NCBI GenBank assembly: GCA_004352715.1
Contig: SCFE01000036.1
Location: 316,032-380,031 of the forward strand
Reading direction: 5' to 3'
Length of the DNA stretch: 64,000 bases
From: Hofstenia miamia
Taxonomy: Eukaryota > Xenacoelomorpha > Acoela
Shown here in pieces: positions 32,521 to 44,117 of the stretch; positions within the stretch are counted from its first letter, which is position 1; each line of letters starts with the position of its first letter. A program made the translations under genes and the position numbers. Below the pieces are notes generated by a model. It was not told the DNA's origin. It made no database searches and saw only the letters and a list, made by a program, of their open reading frames with translations.

Positions 32521-33328
32521 AATTTAATGTAATTTAACGTATGTAGCATTGCAGTATTCAATGCAAGCAGTTAAGAAATATTGAAAAAAGTTTGATATGG
32601 ACACTTTTATTGGTCTGTACCCTCACATGTAAAGGTGAAGATTTGACCTAACAAATATTCCTGTACCTGAATTACATGAAAATATTAAATTTTTTTTCAA
32701 TGAGAAATCCGATTTTTGTAAAAGCATTTAAATTATTCCCAAAGATAATGAGGCAGACAAATCCCCTTAAAAACAACAACTGCCCTGAACTAGTTTGCTT
32801 TGTGTATATAAGCTGCTTGAACCTCATTGAGGTGCTCAGTGTGAAAGTCAGATGTTATCGCATCTTAAAAGGTATTGTAGAAATCATCATAGATTTTGAG
32901 AAATTCTTAGCAATATTATACGGACTTTCCTGTATTTCAATAATGTCCAATTCTTCGTTCTTTTCTCTATCTTCATTGAAATGACTGAAAAATTCACTTG
33001 GTGTTACATGTGAATACATTATATGTAAAACGGTTAGATTTTACCGTATTATTACGTGGTGTGCCGGGAGGCTGGGGCGAGTATGGAGAAATCTTTTTCA
33101 AAATTGGGTATCCATGGGCAAAAGTGGAGAAAAACGTCAATTTTAGAGTTTGCCGAGGTTGATCGTTTGATAACATTCATGGCAGTAGGTTCATCTTGAT
33201 CTGAATTTGATTTGGCCTGAATACCTCGTGCATATGCCACGCCATTCCATTTCTGATTTTGGCTACCTTTTGTATACTGCATAAAATATTGGATTTGTAA
33301 AAAACTCATAAATTTATAATACAATGAA

Positions 33329-34212
33329 ATGAAAACAACCTGCTACACTTGTAAATCTGTAATTTCAAATGAAAATGAATTATTTCAATGTGTGTTCTGC
33401 AAAACAAACTTCCATTTACTTAAGAAGACGTGTTCCGGTTTCTCTAACGCACAAGGAGATCTAATATTAAAAATCAAAGACCAAATTATTACCTTCTACA
33501 ATATTTGCTCTGATACGAAAAGGAAAGAAGATTTTCTTAACTCAGAATTTGAAATGAATGAATTAAATGAGGAACAAAAGGACAAAATGCGTTAATGTTA
33601 AAAATCATATCTAAAATAGAGAAGTTCAAGGTTGATATAGTTCAATTAAATTTTCAAGTATGCACTTTTTATAATAACATTGAGAATATGTCATCTAAAA
33701 TCCAACATTATCAAGAGACTTTTCTTCAAAAAGAGCTCACAAATGTAAAATAGTTAATTCAAAATTCGAGACCAAAACCAGTGGACGATATTGCTAAAAC
33801 AGAGAACTTAAAAACATCCTCGGATAATACTCTTAAGACTATCAGAGTAACAAATTTACATGAAGCGGAAAAGAATTCAATTGGAAATGACGGCATTGAA
33901 ATAAAAAATATTTTTATCTATTTAGGTGAGAACCATGTAATTGAAAACATTTATCGTTTTAGTAAAAAACTCGAAAACCACACACGCCCAATCATGGTCA
34001 AGTTCAAGAATCCCTGGGCTGTCAAATGCATTTTGTTTAAAGCATACACGTTAAACGAATATCAAGGACCGGTTTTCATAAACAGAGCCTTGAACAAAAA
34101 TGAGGCTGCAATCGAGACGTTATTACTGAAAAATCGATACGAATTCATCCAAAATGGAACTGCAAGACGTCTTATCAAAATCAAAAATTTGGAATTATTT
34201 ATAACTGGGTGA
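33329..34212 (+). pseudogene. LINE ORF1 with PHD-like zinc finger, broken
   Basis: The first frame (33329-33595) starts MKTTCYTCKSVISNENELFQ and has C-x2-C, C-x2-C, H and C spacing (TCYTC, QCVFC, FHLLKKTC), a PHD-like finger seen in ORF1 of many CR1-type LINEs. A second frame (33781-34212) has LGENHVIENIYRF and RPIMVKFKNPWAVKCI, the usual esterase-free C-terminal part that binds element RNA. A stop at 33595 and a shift separate the two. Confidence 0.65.
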
Positions 34213-34289
34213 AAACCAAGGCCAGCTGACTATCTGTTTCCGAATTCAATGATCATACAAGTTCACGTAAACACATGCAAGAACCCAAG

Positions 34290-36010
34290 CACCCTGTTCC
34301 ATCTATTCTGCTTCTTAATGCTCGATCACTGAAAAAACATTTTGCCATACCACAGCTTGATTTGGATCTACTTACTTACAAGATTGATATTTGTCTTATA
34401 ACAGAGACTTAGTTTGATGAAAATATATCTGATAATTACGCACGTATCACAGGATATCAATGTATCCAAGTGGACGGATCCAACACCAGCACCACCAAGA
34501 AATCCGGCAGAGGTTTGTGTGCCTACCTTGATGCTGAAATGCAATACTCGATACTCTATAGTGAAGAGAGACCACCCACATCTAACTTTCATTGTGGGGG
34601 GGGGGGGGGTGATTTCAATCACCTCGACTATCAGAAAATTGCAAGGCGTCGTAACTTTACTATAATTAACAAAGAAGCCATCTGTGTAGGAAAGCTAGTT
34701 GAGTTTGTGCTGACCAATCACCCACATTACTTCCAGAAAGCGACGAACATAGATACACTCCTGCAATCTGACCATAAAGGTGTTATATGTATAGCCAAAA
34801 CAAAGATTCATAAAAATAGCTACTATGCTAAGTTTCGTGATTTCAAAATGCGCAACATTCAGATTCTGGATCATCAACTAGCTGCCCTTGACTTATCTCC
34901 AGTTCTTGACATGTTAACTGAAAGTTGTGACAACTCTGTGACACACTAAGCAGATATAATCAATAAATGCTCCCTGCTGCCCAAAAAGATACGCCAAAAT
35001 GTCCAATAGAGACCCGCTCTACATAACCCCTTTCCTGAAGCATCTATGTAGAAAACGGAACAAATAACTCCGAAAACGAATAAAAGCAAAAGGCATCTGT
35101 TCTTGATAAGCAAATAAAAAGTGATTGTGAAGAACTCAGCTTTGAACGGAAAGAAGGATACAAAACCTGGTGGAACAAATAGAATTCAATAACAGGCAGA
35201 TTCGAGGAAGAAGAACATCTCCTATTAGATGTAAATGAAGTTAATAATTACTTCACAGAAATTTCGAGTGATGCTGGTAATGAGGCGCCACTTCAAGTTG
35301 CTTTTGGAACTCCGTTGCAAGTCAGCCTACGCAGTCTTCTATGACTTAAACAACATCAAGAAAACTGCAAAGGGGCCAGATGGAATTCCGTGGTTTGTGT
35401 GGAAGTCAAATGCACACATTTTTGCTCATGTTATTTATCAGATTTTCAATACAAGTTTGAAGATTTCATGTTTTCCACACTTATTGAAAAAGAGCATTTG
35501 TTCAACCAATTCCAAAATAGAGAAACCCAACCATAGAAGATCTGAGGCCTATATCAATTACCACAAGTGATCGCCCTGTGCTTTGGGCGTATAGTGCAAA
35601 GGTTTTTCTTTATGTCCCATTATGAGAAATGGTTTGAGCCGAATCAATTTGGATTCCGATCTACTTGGTTCAACATCTCCATTGAAAATCTCATTTACGA
35701 CTACAAACACCAAGGATGTGATTATGTTCTCCTTTTTTCCCTTTACCTGTCTAAATCATTTGGTAGGGTGCCTCACAACTGTATTGTATCATGGTATGGT
35801 GACTTTCTTAAGAACCGATCTCAGTGTGATCAAATAAACAACAAACTGTCAGATGAAACTGCAATAAATTTAGGAGCACAGCAAGGATACGTATCTGGTC
35901 CAACACTTTTTAATTCCACAACAAATAAACTCCGGGTACTAACGAATCTCTCAACCATAGCGGTCTTGATCAAGTTTGCCGATGATAAATACCCACTGTG
36001 CGCATTTTAA
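34290..36010 (+). pseudogene. Second CR1-like LINE ORF2 (endonuclease and RT), broken and truncated
   Basis: SILLLNARSLKKHF opens an APE-type endonuclease; GGDFNHLDY at about 34606-34632 and SDHKGVI near 34770 are later catalytic motifs. RT blocks follow: GPDGIPWFVWK (about 35374), QFGFRSTWF (35644), LYLSKSFGRVPHNCI (degenerate from DLSKAFDRVPH), GAQQGYVSGPTLFN and IKFADDKY near 35972-35992. The sequence ends just after FADD. Stops and shifts occur at several points; a 14-G run at 34596-34609 lies just before GDFNH. It is a different lineage from the LINE at 28.5 kb by sequence. Confidence 0.85.
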
Positions 36011-37485
36011 AAATGTGAGCTATTCCTGAAATATTTGTTGTTGTTGTTGTTGTAACCATTTATTTAACCATGGTAGTCCGTTGGACATAACATAAACATA
36101 TAATTACAAATTAGGATCTATTGCTTCGAGTCCATATTATAACAACTATTCTGAAAGGTAACCAAAAGTTTTCTTATAAATGTATATATGCTTTGAATTT
36201 ATTAGGCAACTCAAATATTACAAAGATGAACTGCTTGCCATCAGGCACGTTCTACATTACATTTTTTATCATGCAAATATGACAGATTATATTTTGTCTA
36301 CATTTCTGTAACTCTGCTCGCATGAAATTGTTTTTCTCTCCAATATTTACATAACTTTGATTAACAAGGAGTTATGACATTTTTTAACCCAAAGAAACTC
36401 TCTGATTTTTAACAGACGTGTTTATCAGTTCTTTTCACTTGTGTAATTATGAGTTCTCCTTTGACTTGCAAGACACATAGGGATATATTATCTTGTAAAT
36501 CTAATATAACAACTTCAAAATCAGACGCGCATACAAGACCTTAGTGCATAGTAAAAGCATTATATCATGTTTATCAACATAACATTGCATTTCGAAAGCT
36601 AACACATATTTTTTTGCAAAATAATAGAAAATATCAATTAAAAATAAATTATTATTATATTTGCCTACTAAGGATCTTTTTCGAAGGAAAATGTAATTTT
36701 AAAATTTTAGAATTTGAAAAACACAATTATTTGCAAATACACCACGTAACTATATTGTCACCCATGAAAAATTTGAATGGATTCGGAAAAAGTAATCTAT
36801 CTAGGAATATTAAATTAATTTAGTAAATTGCTTTAAACATTAAATGTTTGTATAAAAATTGATAAGTGCATGAATAGTAAAACTTAATTATGAATGTAGT
36901 TAAATTTTGATATTTTGTAAAGAAAAAAATTAAATCTAAAGATTTCCGGAACAAGTATGAGAGGAATATCAATTTTTCATAACCGAATTTGAAAATTTTT
37001 GGTTTTTAGTACGAAATGTTTAAATGTCATGAGAAATACATTAATCATGCATTGCAGGAGTGTCTACATTGGCAATCAAAGTAAGAAACCAACAATTTGA
37101 ATTGAATCAATTGTAAATTAAGAAAGGTTAGAAAAAACGATTCCATGGTAATGGTGTATGTATGAACATATATAATTTCCTCCGAACTTCAGGTGAACAA
37201 ACTTCGATTATAACCAAATGTTGCTTTCTGATAAGTGTTCTAATTTCTATTTTTGTTGAAGAAATTACATTTAAATTACAAATATTCATTAATTATAGCT
37301 TCTAGACCTCAGCATAAAGATTCCCCCCTTTCCTACTATCTTTAAATTTTAAAAAACAAAACAATGAAAACAACTTTTATTTCTATAAACTTAAGTGCTA
37401 AAATAGTCTATTTATTACAAAATTTATTTATAAAATATACAAAACTATTGACAGATGATTCAATTTTGACATTTGTATATGTAGT
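36011..37485. other. AT-rich DNA after the LINE; (TTG)n near its start
   Basis: A short TTG repeat at about 36037-36053 is followed by AACCATTTATTTAACCATGGTAG. This may be the 3' end of a reverse-oriented repeat. Nothing else is recognisable. Confidence 0.3.
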
Positions 37486-37662
37486 ATATATATATATATA
37501 NNNNNNNNNNNNNNNNNNNNNNNNNNNNNNNNNNNNNNNNNNNNNNNNNNNNNNNNNNNNNNNNNNNNNNNNNNNNNNNNNNNNNNNNNNNNNNNNNNNN
37601 NNNNNNNNNNNNNNNNNNNNNNNNNNNNNNNNNNNNNNNNNNNNNNNNNNNNNNNNNNNNNN

Positions 37663-37693
<31 letters not shown>
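37486..37693. repeat. (TA)n array with 162-N gap
   Basis: TA runs flank the gap 37501-37662. Open frames across it are products of N translation and not genes. Confidence 0.9.
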
Positions 37694-37695
<2 letters not shown>

Positions 37696-38101
37696 TTCAC
37701 TTACTTATTAAATTTTATTTTTTCCCAAATCATTAATATTTGCCCATGCTTTAATTGACAGGATTTAACGATTGTATTCTAAGGAATATTTATGGCTACT
37801 GGCTGAGGACTGAACTAATGAAATGAATGACCTCGATTGAAACACGAAATCCAATTAATGGAATATTTTGAATACGGCAAAACCACTTAAATCCTCTCTA
37901 CAAATTAATTGATTTGAGAAATAAATTATTTAGTGATAATATTAATAATAACAATTGCATATTTTAAACTTATTTAACTCAACATATAATATGCGTATGT
38001 CAAATGTACTAGTGACCCTGTTTTATGTTGGCGCAAAAATCTAGGTATTCACTACCTATAAATTGAAAGAATCAAATGCCCTGTCTTTCCATCGTTTCAA
38101 T

Positions 38102-38300
38102 CTACAGTTCTTGGCTAGTGGAGACGTCATCTTCCATCATTACTATATGCATGTCCGCGATTTCTAGTGATGTGTGCGCAAGGTCATCGGGCGACTCGCT
38201 AATTGACATTGCTTCTGAGTTACCGCAATCTCTTACTTCAGGAATCGCCTCTGAATTGTTATTAGAAGTGTTTGGAGTAACCATTGTAACTTCACTATTC
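38102..38300 (-). CDS. Candidate terminal exon of an unknown minus-strand gene (acidic Ser/Thr-rich tail)
   Basis: The minus strand has a good acceptor, CGATCACTTTTAG (AG at 38301-38302). The frame starts with one split base, then runs 65 codons to a TAG at 38104-38102. It includes EVTMVTPNTSNNNSEAIPE, SEAMSISESPDDLAHTSLEI and VMMEDDVSTSQEL: acidic, Ser/Thr-rich, typical of a disordered tail. The phase fits the exon at 52637-52788, which ends with two split bases. An AATAAA on the minus strand near 37717 could end the transcript. Two internal donors, GAA|GTAAGA at about 38229 and CT|GTAGAT at 38106, leave room for other splicing. I do not recognise the family. Confidence 0.5.
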
Positions 38301-38770
38301 CTAAAAGTGATCGTAATGATATAAGTGAAAAAGTTTAATTTTGTGTGAAATTAATCCATACATTAAATGTGTATGTTTGTATATAAAAAATTTCAAATTG
38401 TATAGTGAGTTTTTGTGCACTCTAAGTTTGTTACGAAACATTTGTACTCGATCTAAATTCATAAAAATATATCAAAGCTCAATAAGATTCCTCATTGAAT
38501 ATGCATGCCCACTTGCTATGTATTTTCAATTAGCTTAACAAATATGGTAGAAATAATAAAAAGAAGAGTGCCAAAAATCATCAACTATGAATATGAATTT
38601 ATTAAATAAACAATAAGAAGGAAATTATCCATGAATTTAATTAGGTATGCATTAAAATAAGGTCATGCTTGTGATAAAAAATAAGGTTCATCTAGTTCTT
38701 GAAAAAAATCAGAACTGAAAGCAAACTCATTATTTTTATAGGAGTCATAAATCTCAGGTTTTTTCAAGCA

Positions 38771-38772
38771 TA

Positions 38773-38806
<34 letters not shown>

Positions 38807-38921
38807 NNNNNNNNNNNNNNNNNNNNNNNNNNNNNNNNNNNNNNNNNNNNNNNNNNNNNNNNNNNNNNNNNNNNNNNNNNNNNNNNNNNNNNNNNNNNNN
38901 NNNNNNNNNNNNNNNNNNNNN
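38771..38921. repeat. (TA)n array with 115-N gap
   Basis: A TA run (38771-38806) leads into N 38807-38921. Confidence 0.9.
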
Positions 38922-39109
38922 TCTACATACGGATTTATATAACACTAAAGGTAATGATTCTAGCAGCATATGCTTAAGCTGGGCTATACTTAAGGCAACT
39001 AGAGGTAGGCTTTTATGCATAAGTCTTATTTCAATGAATTTAATGCAGCTTCAATTAGTCAATTGGCCAATTAAAAGGCTACAGCTTTTTTTTTAATAAT
39101 TCACAATTG

Positions 39110-40143
39110 ACATAATATCGCGCCCATAGGGCATTGATATAAATAATAACAGATATCTACACATAGTCAATTGATTTAGTACATAAAATTCTGCAATTTT
39201 TGATGACACAGTAACCACAGAGCGGCTTTAAAGGTATTGCATGCATGTAGCGGAATTTTTAAGAAATTTAGAAGTTTGACAGCAGCCATAAATTGGGATT
39301 TATACATAAAGCGCGATGTTGGGTACAGGACACCTGGGAGTGACAAAGTGGGATAACGCGTCGTCTGGTAGACCTAACCTCGGGTCTAAATGGACGTAAT
39401 GAGTATGGAGCCAGGTAATTCCAAAGTTTATATCCGATGCAGGCCAAAGCAAAGCTGCGCCTAGTTCGTAGCAGTACTAGATCCAAATCTGCATATTCAG
39501 CGGGTGAGACTGGATGGCAATAATAAAGACCCAATATAATACTGATTGCACGTCGTTGAAGTTTTTCCAGTTTTTCTTCTAGACTTTTTGGCAGAGCAGT
39601 CCAGACTGGACTAGCGTATTCAAAATAAGGTTTTACAAATTTAATATAAAGTAACGCCAGGATATTTCTATTAGACACATAGTAGCTCATCCGTCGCAGT
39701 AAAAATAGCTGTTTTGCTACATTTCGGCAAATCAAGGAAACATTGGCGTCGAACTTCATGTCAGCAGAAATAATAAATCCCAAGTGTTTGTGATGATCGA
39801 TAAATTCAATTGGCGCAGAATCAAAAAAAGCTGTGGTCTTTGATGCGTTGAAAGTCATTCACCATGTCACTGCCCAATCCTTGACCATATCGAGCTGTTT
39901 ATTTTGATATGATATAATATCATCAACTTGTGCAGTACAGAACAGCATGGTGTCTGCAGCATACACAAAAACATCAGAGTCAGGTTCATTCAAACAATGT
40001 TTGAGGATGCAGTCCGAAAGATCATTAATGAAAAGCAGAAAGAGGGTCTTTGCCAGGACACCACCCTGTGGGATTCCAGAAGTAACTGGTAGGAGAGATG
40101 AAATGCAGCCTTGTATTTTCACAGTGATAAAACATTTTTTCAA
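39110..40143 (-). mobile_element. 5'-truncated CR1-like LINE, RT fragment
   Basis: On the minus strand, LLPVTSGIPQGGVLAKTLF and LLFINDLSDC match RT blocks (GIPQG.VL.P.LF..FIND). FVYAADTMLF stands where F.YADDT is expected, so the first catalytic Asp is Ala. A TGA interrupts between DWAVTW and MTFNASKT (family W.L.FN..KT). The C-terminal part (39268-39858) has HLGFIISADMKFD, YFEYASPVWTALP and LQRRAISIILGL, all usual in this region. The copy lacks everything upstream of RT block 4, a normal 5' truncation. The 3' end is near 39110. Confidence 0.88.
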
Positions 40144-40261
40144 TTCTTTTTTTTCATAAAATCTTTAATTATAGTAATATGTTGAAAGCAAATATGTTTT
40201 TCACTTTCATGTATATTGGTCCGTTGTAACGTTATTTGTGAATTTTTTTATATCAGACCAA

Positions 40262-40262
<1 letters not shown>

Positions 40263-40307
<45 letters not shown>

Positions 40308-40337
40308 TATATGTATATATACATATATACATATACA
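40263..40337. repeat. (TA)n and TATACA microsatellite
   Basis: A TA run followed by ATATATGTATATATACAT-type repeats, directly left of the displaced Cav2 fragment. Confidence 0.9.
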
Positions 40338-40542
40338 TAATATGCATTACAATTTTCTAATAAATTCAAGATCCTAGTCAACAAAAATACTCAGCATGTT
40401 GGAGGTATAAAATGGCAAACATAAAAACATATGTTTTAGCCTACTAATAAATTTCCCTAATCTTAATTATTAACTAAACAATTTTTCATTATAATATTAC
40501 TAATTGCTTTGCTAGTAATGTATTATCATCATTGGGGAGATG
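40338..40542 (-). pseudogene. Displaced copy of the Cav2 IS1 exon end and its intron
   Basis: These 205 bp match 761-971 along their whole length at roughly 80-85% identity by eye, including TAATATGCATTAC, GATCCTAGTC and GCTAGTAATGT. The last 42 bp (40501-40542) correspond to the 3' end of the Cav2 exon. They would read HLPNDDNTLLAKQL against HLPNEDKTLLAEQL, followed by a GT (GTAATA). The match stops within the exon at 40542, so no complete exon exists. Its left edge abuts a TA microsatellite in both copies. Confidence 0.85.
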
Positions 40543-41282
40543 TTAAGAAAAGCATTAAAATTTAATGTTTAAAAAATCTCTATTATTTGTGCGTATTCTG
40601 TGCTATTTTTTGTGTATATTTTATGTATAATAAATGTTTATTAATTCATTTATTTATCCATGCATGTCGAAGACTATGATACTAAATACAATATTTTTGG
40701 CAGATGAGAAACTCTTTAAATTTTAAAGAACTGTTCTACGGACTACTTAAATGTATAAAAATTTCACAATATCTTTTAGTTAAAAGCAACAAAACTCACA
40801 AAAACAAAAGAATGTCGTTAAATTATCAAGATGGAAAACTTGATTGAGATTTTTTAAGAAATCCTTTAAATCTATTTTCTATGCACCATCCCGATTCCCT
40901 ACATTTTCTTAATTGAAATGCAAAAATAATGTTTAATTATCAAGGAAGCGTATGCAAATATATATTTTATAATATTGTCCAAAATCTTGAGACCTACTTC
41001 ATTACTGAAAAATCGAAGGTAATATTTAATTTCCGGTTGTTTTTTGTTATCAAAGTCAACTATTTGGTTTGCAGTAAAGTTCAAAAGATCTAAAATTTAA
41101 CATAATCGAAAACTTTAGCATCACATCGTTTTTTGAATAAATAACCAGCTTTGATGAATATAGAAAAGCTGCTTATGCTAAGATTCAACATATGATAAAA
41201 CTTTAATTAGCTCAGGGACCAGGGTCGCAATGTTTCAATAGAAAGTTATACTAGAAAATAATTTTATTCTTAAATAATGAAC
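40543..41282. other. Unassigned AT-rich DNA
   Basis: No feature recognised. Confidence 0.3.
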
Positions 41283-42111
41283 TATATATATATATATATA
41301 TNNNNNNNNNNNNNNNNNNNNNNNNNNNNNNNNNNNNNNNNNNNNNNNNNNNNNNNNNNNNNNNNNNNNNNNNNNNNNNNNNNNNNNNNNNNNNNNNNNN
41401 NNNNNNNNNNNNNNNNNNNNNNNNNNNNNNNNNNNNNNNNNNNNNNNNNNNNNNNNNNNNNNNNNNNNNNNNNNNNNNNNNNNNNNNNNNNNNNNNNNNN
41501 NNNNNNNNNNNNNNNNNNNNNNNNNNNNNNNNNNNNNNNNNNNNNNNNNNNNNNNNNNNNNNNNNNNNNNNNNNNNNNNNNNNNNNNNNNNNNNNNNNNN
41601 NNNNNNNNNNNNNNNNNNNNNNNNNNNNNNNNNNNNNNNNNNNNNNNNNNNNNNNNNNNNNNNNNNNNNNNNNNNNNNNNNNNNNNNNNNNNNNNNNNNN
41701 NNNNNNNNNNNNNNNNNNNNNNNNNNNNNNNNNNNNNNNNNNNNNNNNNNNNNNNNNNNNNNNNNNNNNNNNNNNNNNNNNNNNNNNNNNNNNNNNNNNN
41801 NNNNNNNNNNNNNNNNNNNNNNNNNNNNNNNNNNNNNNNNNNNNNNNNNNNNNNNNNNNNNNNNNNNNNNNNNNNNNNNNNNNNNNNNNNNNNNNNNNNN
41901 NNNNNNNNNNNNNNNNNNNNNNNNNNNNNNNNNNNNNNNNNNNNNNNNNNNNNNNNNNNNNNNNNNNNNNNNNNNNNNNNNNNNNNNNNNNNNNNNNNNN
42001 NNNNNNNNNNNNNNNNNNNNNNNNNNNNNNNNNNNNNNNNNNNNNNNNNNNNNNNNNNNNNNNNNNNNNNNNNNNNNNNNNNNNNNNNNNNNTATATATA
42101 TATATATATTT
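41283..42111. repeat. (TA)n array with 791-N gap
   Basis: TA runs border the gap 41302-42092, the largest in the window. Confidence 0.9.
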
Positions 42112-43487
42112 TTATAGTGTTCATTTTGATTTTATTAAACATTGACATTACACTGATTCCATTATTTACAAAATAGCATACCAAAAGAACAATAGAAATG
42201 GAAAGAATTTCCGGCTTATGTAAATTTTAGCAATTTAAATCTAAAATCAAATACCAAGCGCCTTTGTATGAAAGATTTAGTCGGCACATTACTGAATCTA
42301 TAATTAACTGGTAGAAAGCGTTTCCCTGTCTTTTGGGAAGCCTGCAAATGACAATCCCATGGAAATCACATGGAAGAAAGCAGTATAGGAAAACATATTA
42401 TTACCGAACAGTTTATCTTTTAATGTAAACCCTAAAGCTTATCAACATAAAACGACTTTGAAAATTTTGTTGAGAGCTTTTGAAATGCAAAGCATAAGTT
42501 TTTCTTGAAAACAAATGCTGTGTTTCCGAAATAGTAAAAACAATGAAATGAAACAAAACTCTAATTTTTTAAATGGCAAAATCTATACATTTCATGGATG
42601 ATTTCAATTGCGAATTAAATTTCGCTATTGCAAAAGCCTTTTTTGTTCTGGTTGAAATTCTATCAATTAACATTGTTTCAGGCTTTTGCCGTTCAAGATT
42701 TGCTGTATTCCTACTCTAACAGAATTTTTCGAAATATCAGAAATAATTTAATCAATCAATCTCCTCAATTAATTTGTATTCCTGCAAATTAAGAACTAGT
42801 TCCTGTTGAAAATAAGAAATTTCCAAATATTGAATGTCGTATCAATGTTTTTATTTGAAATTGTATGGGAATTAGAGCAAACTTGTTTCATCGTGTAAAT
42901 AAACTCCATGAAGAGCTAAGAAAAGAAATTCCTTCCTAAATTATTTTAGGATAGCCTTGACAGACGCAAATAAAAAACAGCAACAAAAGATATATTAGAG
43001 GGAATTGTCTCTTGGCGAGGTAATTGTCTTCAATTTACGCAGACTTTGTGTTATTTTGTAGTCATTATTAAAATTGTTTATCAAATAAACGCAATTTAAC
43101 ATCATAATGAAATTACTGATTTGTGAACTTAACTCGAAGGCGATAATAATTCGTGTAATATAAGATTGAAAAATGCTGCTTTGCTTAAACTTAACATCAT
43201 TGCGAGTACTAACACACAACATTGCTCTTTTGAATATGTTTTTGTAAATTATTACGCCTATGCTGATAATAATCTGTGCTCTAAAAAGATTTTTTTTACT
43301 GAAGTCATGTTTAATTTAGAATATGTTTTTGTACTAAACAGGGATCCAACATGATTAATCGTCAACGCGATGCTTATGCATTCAGTTGTCATTTTCGGTT
43401 TGATCTTATCTATGGCCACTATTCTTGTGTCATATGTTTTACAAAAGAAAACCTTAACACCGGATATAGAGAAAAGCGTGATGATTA
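42112..43487. other. Unassigned AT-rich DNA
   Basis: No supported exon, TIR or array. Confidence 0.3.
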
Positions 43488-43711
43488 GGCCACTTTTAAA
43501 CTAGTGAGTGGTTCAAAAGTGATCTATCACATTTTAATTGAATCGCACGTCCAACAACCCGAGATAATTAGCGATGTGACGATCACGAAGAAATCGTGCG
43601 CGTTCGATTTCCTGTGATCGTCACATTGCTAATTATCTCGGGTGGTTAGACATGCAATTCTTTCAAATGTGATAGATGACTTTTAAAACAATCACTAGTC
43701 TAACCGTGGCC
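43488..43711. mobile_element. 224-bp foldback MITE with TTA target duplication
   Basis: The two halves are inverted copies over about 100 bp each: GGCCACTTTTAAACTAGTGA against inverse GGCCACGGTTAGACTAGTGA, continuing through ATCTATCACATTT to ACCCGAGATAATTAGC and ATGTGACGATCAC. The loop is only about 20 bp. TTA is repeated exactly at 43485-43487 and 43712-43714. RNA from either strand would form a long hairpin. Target site and size fit a Harbinger-like MITE. Confidence 0.88.
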
Positions 43712-43979
43712 TTAGGCATCTAACATACCTAGGAAGCGTCGAATGTCGCCTAATTCTATATATAATGATCCTCGATTTTATCACGCCAACCTCTAATCAG
43801 GTTAAGAGATTGTTCAGGAAAGCTGGTTATGCTCTATCTGATTACCAAATCGTTTATTACCCCTCAACTTAGAGACCCAAATTTCTTTACCCTAACAAGC
43901 ACATGCGGAGTAAAATGACTTCAGGAAATAATCTCAAATAACAATAATAGTTGAAATTTTATTTGAATATTTTTCAATT

Positions 43980-44117
43980 GATATATTGCATTTTGAATAT
44001 TTTTAATCAGAAGTAGATTAATCGCGATTATTAATCTCCTGGCAGCAGCGATTACGTTTAATCTATCGCAATTTTTTTTCATACGATTAATCGCGATTAA
44101 AATCTAACGATCCCTGG
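43980..44117. mobile_element. hAT-like terminal fragment (TTAATCGCGATTAATC motif)
   Basis: AGATTAATCGCGATTATTAATC at about 44021-44042 and ACGATTAATCGCGATTAAAAT near 44082 precede AACGATCCCTG, the inverse of a CAGGGATCGTT end. I found no matching left terminus, so this is a truncated copy. Confidence 0.4.

Noticed and set aside
1125-38102. Joining the exon at 38102-38300 to the Cav2 IS1 exon via the alternative donor at 38106
   Set aside because: The phases allow it, but a closer ATG-led exon (3494-3552) also fits, and the 38-kb exon has its own stop and does not resemble any Cav2 N-terminus.
41277-42184. Long open frames across the N gaps (also 37364-37711, 38699-38977, 46532-46942, 47167-47481)
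   Set aside because: They consist of translated N and TA repeats (poly Tyr-Ile) and carry no coding information.
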